A stretch of DNA of 64,000 nucleotides, from positions 1,922,001 to 1,986,000 of the forward strand of contig CAXXDU010000002.1 in NCBI GenBank assembly GCA_963667535.2, given 5' to 3'. The stretch is from UBA5614 sp963667535 (lineage in GTDB: Bacteria; Cloacimonadota; Cloacimonadia; Cloacimonadales; Cloacimonadaceae). The position numbers and the translations under genes were made by a program. Of the stretch, positions 62,800 to 64,000 are shown one piece after another. How positions within the stretch are numbered: the first letter of the stretch is position 1; each line of letters opens with the position of its first letter. The notes under the pieces were generated by a model. The model worked only from the letters and a program-made list of their open reading frames with translations. It was not told where the DNA came from and ran no database searches.

Positions 62800-64000
62800 A
62801 TGGACCCAAATACAAATCAACTACTGAAGCTACGCAGAGAGAAACTGCAAAAGATTATAGAAAGTGGAATCAATCCCTTTCCGATTGAATCAAACAGAAC
62901 ACATTTAATCTCCGAATTGCTCAAGGACAAAGAAACCTGGATAAATGCTGAGACAATAGTATCTGTTTGTGGCAGGCTTGTAGCTATGCGCCGTCAGGGA
63001 AAGCTGGGCTTTGGTAATATTGAAGATATCAGTGGCAGAATTCAGATATATGTAGCTCAAAACGTTACAGGTGAAGAGAATTATGAAGTTTTTAAACTCT
63101 GTGATGCTGGAGATTTTGTACAGGTAACCGGCACAATGTTTGTTACTCAGGCCGGTGAATACTCAATTAAAGTGTCTCAGGTCACAATGCTCAGCAAGAA
63201 TCTCAGACCTCTTCCTGCAGTCAAAGAAAAGATAGAAGATGGAAAGGTCATCAGATATGATGAATTTGCAGATATTGAGCTCAGATACAGAAAAAGATAT
63301 CTTGATTTATTGCTTAATCCTGCGCATCGACAAGTATTTGTCCTGCGTTCAAAGATTATCAAAGGGATAAGAGAGTTTCTCAGTTTAAGAGATTATATTG
63401 AAGTGGAAACTCCCATCCTGCAGCCTCTCTATGGTGGGGCTAATGCCAGACCCTTCACAACACATCATAATACTCTGAATACTGATTTGTATTTGCGTAT
63501 AGCTCTTGAACTATATCTCAAAAGATTAATCGTCGGCGGATTTGAGCGTGTTTATGAAATTGGAAAGAACTTCCGCAATGAAGGGATGGACCGAACCCAT
63601 AATCCGGAATTCTCAATGTTGGAATTATATGAAGCCTTCTCAGATTTAAAAGGCATGATGGAATTGACTGAGAGCCTGATAAAGTATCTTGCCAAAGAAG
63701 TGATTGGCAAAGATACCTTTACTTTCCAGGGAAAAGAAGTAAATATATCCTGTGAATGGAAAAAGGCAAGCATGATTGACCTTGTCAAAGAACATTCGGG
63801 CTTTGATGCTTCCGATTTTGATTTGGAAAAGATTACAGATTTCTGTAAGCTGCATAAGATAGAAATTCCTTTGGGAGCAGGCGCAGGTAAGCTCATATCT
63901 TTGCTCTTTGAGAGATTTGCAGAAGAAAAGCTGATTCAACCTATTTTTGTGACAGATTTCCCCAAGGAAATATCTCCACTTGCCAAGGTAAAACCGGATA
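62800..64000 (+). CDS. lysS: Lysine--tRNA ligase, class II (3' end beyond window)
   Basis: An open frame of 400 codons from ATG at 62800 (SD GAGGA) to the right edge, with no stop. The N-terminal OB fold (about 50-150; VCGRLVAMRRQGKLGFGNIEDISGRIQIYV) binds the anticodon, and class II motif 1 (RSKIIKGIREFLSLRDYIEVETPIL) and motif 2 (FRNEGMDRTHNPEFSMLELYEA) follow. LYLRIALELYLKRLIVGGFERVYEIGKNFRNEG is the LysS signature region. It charges tRNA-Lys. The remaining 100 or so residues, including motif 3, lie outside. Confidence 0.97.
   Translation, partial: MDPNTNQLLKLRREKLQKIIESGINPFPIESNRTHLISELLKDKETWINAETIVSVCGRLVAMRRQGKLGFGNIEDISGRIQIYVAQNVTGEENYEVFKLCDAGDFVQVTGTMFVTQAGEYSIKVSQVTMLSKNLRPLPAVKEKIEDGKVIRYDEFADIELRYRKRYLDLLLNPAHRQVFVLRSKIIKGIREFLSLRDYIEVETPILQPLYGGANARPFTTHHNTLNTDLYLRIALELYLKRLIVGGFERVYEIGKNFRNEGMDRTHNPEFSMLELYEAFSDLKGMMELTESLIKYLAKEVIGKDTFTFQGKEVNISCEWKKASMIDLVKEHSGFDASDFDLEKITDFCKLHKIEIPLGAGAGKLISLLFERFAEEKLIQPIFVTDFPKEISPLAKVKPD

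Overview
The window reads as chromosome from a Gram-negative, probably anaerobic bacterium of the FCB superphylum, most like Candidatus Cloacimonadota (WWE1). The grounds are an AT-rich genome, four exported proteins of which three end in a YPNPF/SPNP-type (T9SS-like) sorting tail, a full outer-membrane biogenesis set (TamB-like, LolCD-like, OmpP1-like), a bacterial tricorn protease, pyruvate phosphate dikinase, and an adenylate kinase with a zinc-type LID. The phylum call is inference from gene content, not from a marker search. Recognisable promoters mostly follow a TTGACA-N17 sigma70 pattern.

Layout. 1-2542 (minus): a large secreted LamG/PKD protein running off the left edge, coupled to an exported DJ-1/PfpI-like protein. 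2800-3939 (plus): a MORN-repeat lipoprotein-like or secreted protein. 4281-6960: rpsP-khpA-rimM-trmD-SPOUT methylase-rplS, closed by a terminator. 6971-17092: a tight plus-strand run of housekeeping and potassium genes (ogt, acpS, adk, TrkH/TrkA, a HAMP-PAS protein, rluD, ribBA, TPM protein, DUF445-like protein, RCK potassium channel, cyclic-nucleotide-binding protein). 17093-18178: a 1.1 kb gene-free island packed with inverted repeats. 18179-32082 (minus): one long operon tilS-hpt-ftsH-hslV-hslU-MFS-pgeF-DUF342-tricorn-TPR-tadA ending in tRNA-Ser(CGA), with a TTGACA-N17-TATTAT promoter at its head. 32184-34454 (minus): ygiQ and a cold-shock gene. 34455-35344: a second gene-free island with two very long hairpins. 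35345-39804 (plus): a T9SS-type cargo and ppdK. 39877-51585 (minus): envelope operon tatD-OMP-recJ-CTP-dependent kinase-GT2-LolC/E-LolD-TamB, followed by a pseudopilin. 51784-53388 (minus): FG-GAP cargo. 53389-55110: a third gene-free island carrying two arrays of an 87-bp repeat and more long hairpins. 55111-64000 (plus): a third cargo, a Cys/Met PLP enzyme, thrC with an overlapping proposed homoserine kinase, rpsA, and the start of lysS.

The most unusual content is not protein-coding. Five intergenic elements are long hairpins whose GGG/CCC triplets recur every 11 nt; two of them are clearly homologous along their full length although their stem sequences differ, which points to a family kept for its structure. 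Separately, the 87-bp repeat arrays fold as three consecutive hairpins per unit, with compensatory base changes between units. Parts of both systems co-occur with a shared 28-40 bp dispersed repeat at 17111-17168 and 53813-53908. I recognise neither as a described element.
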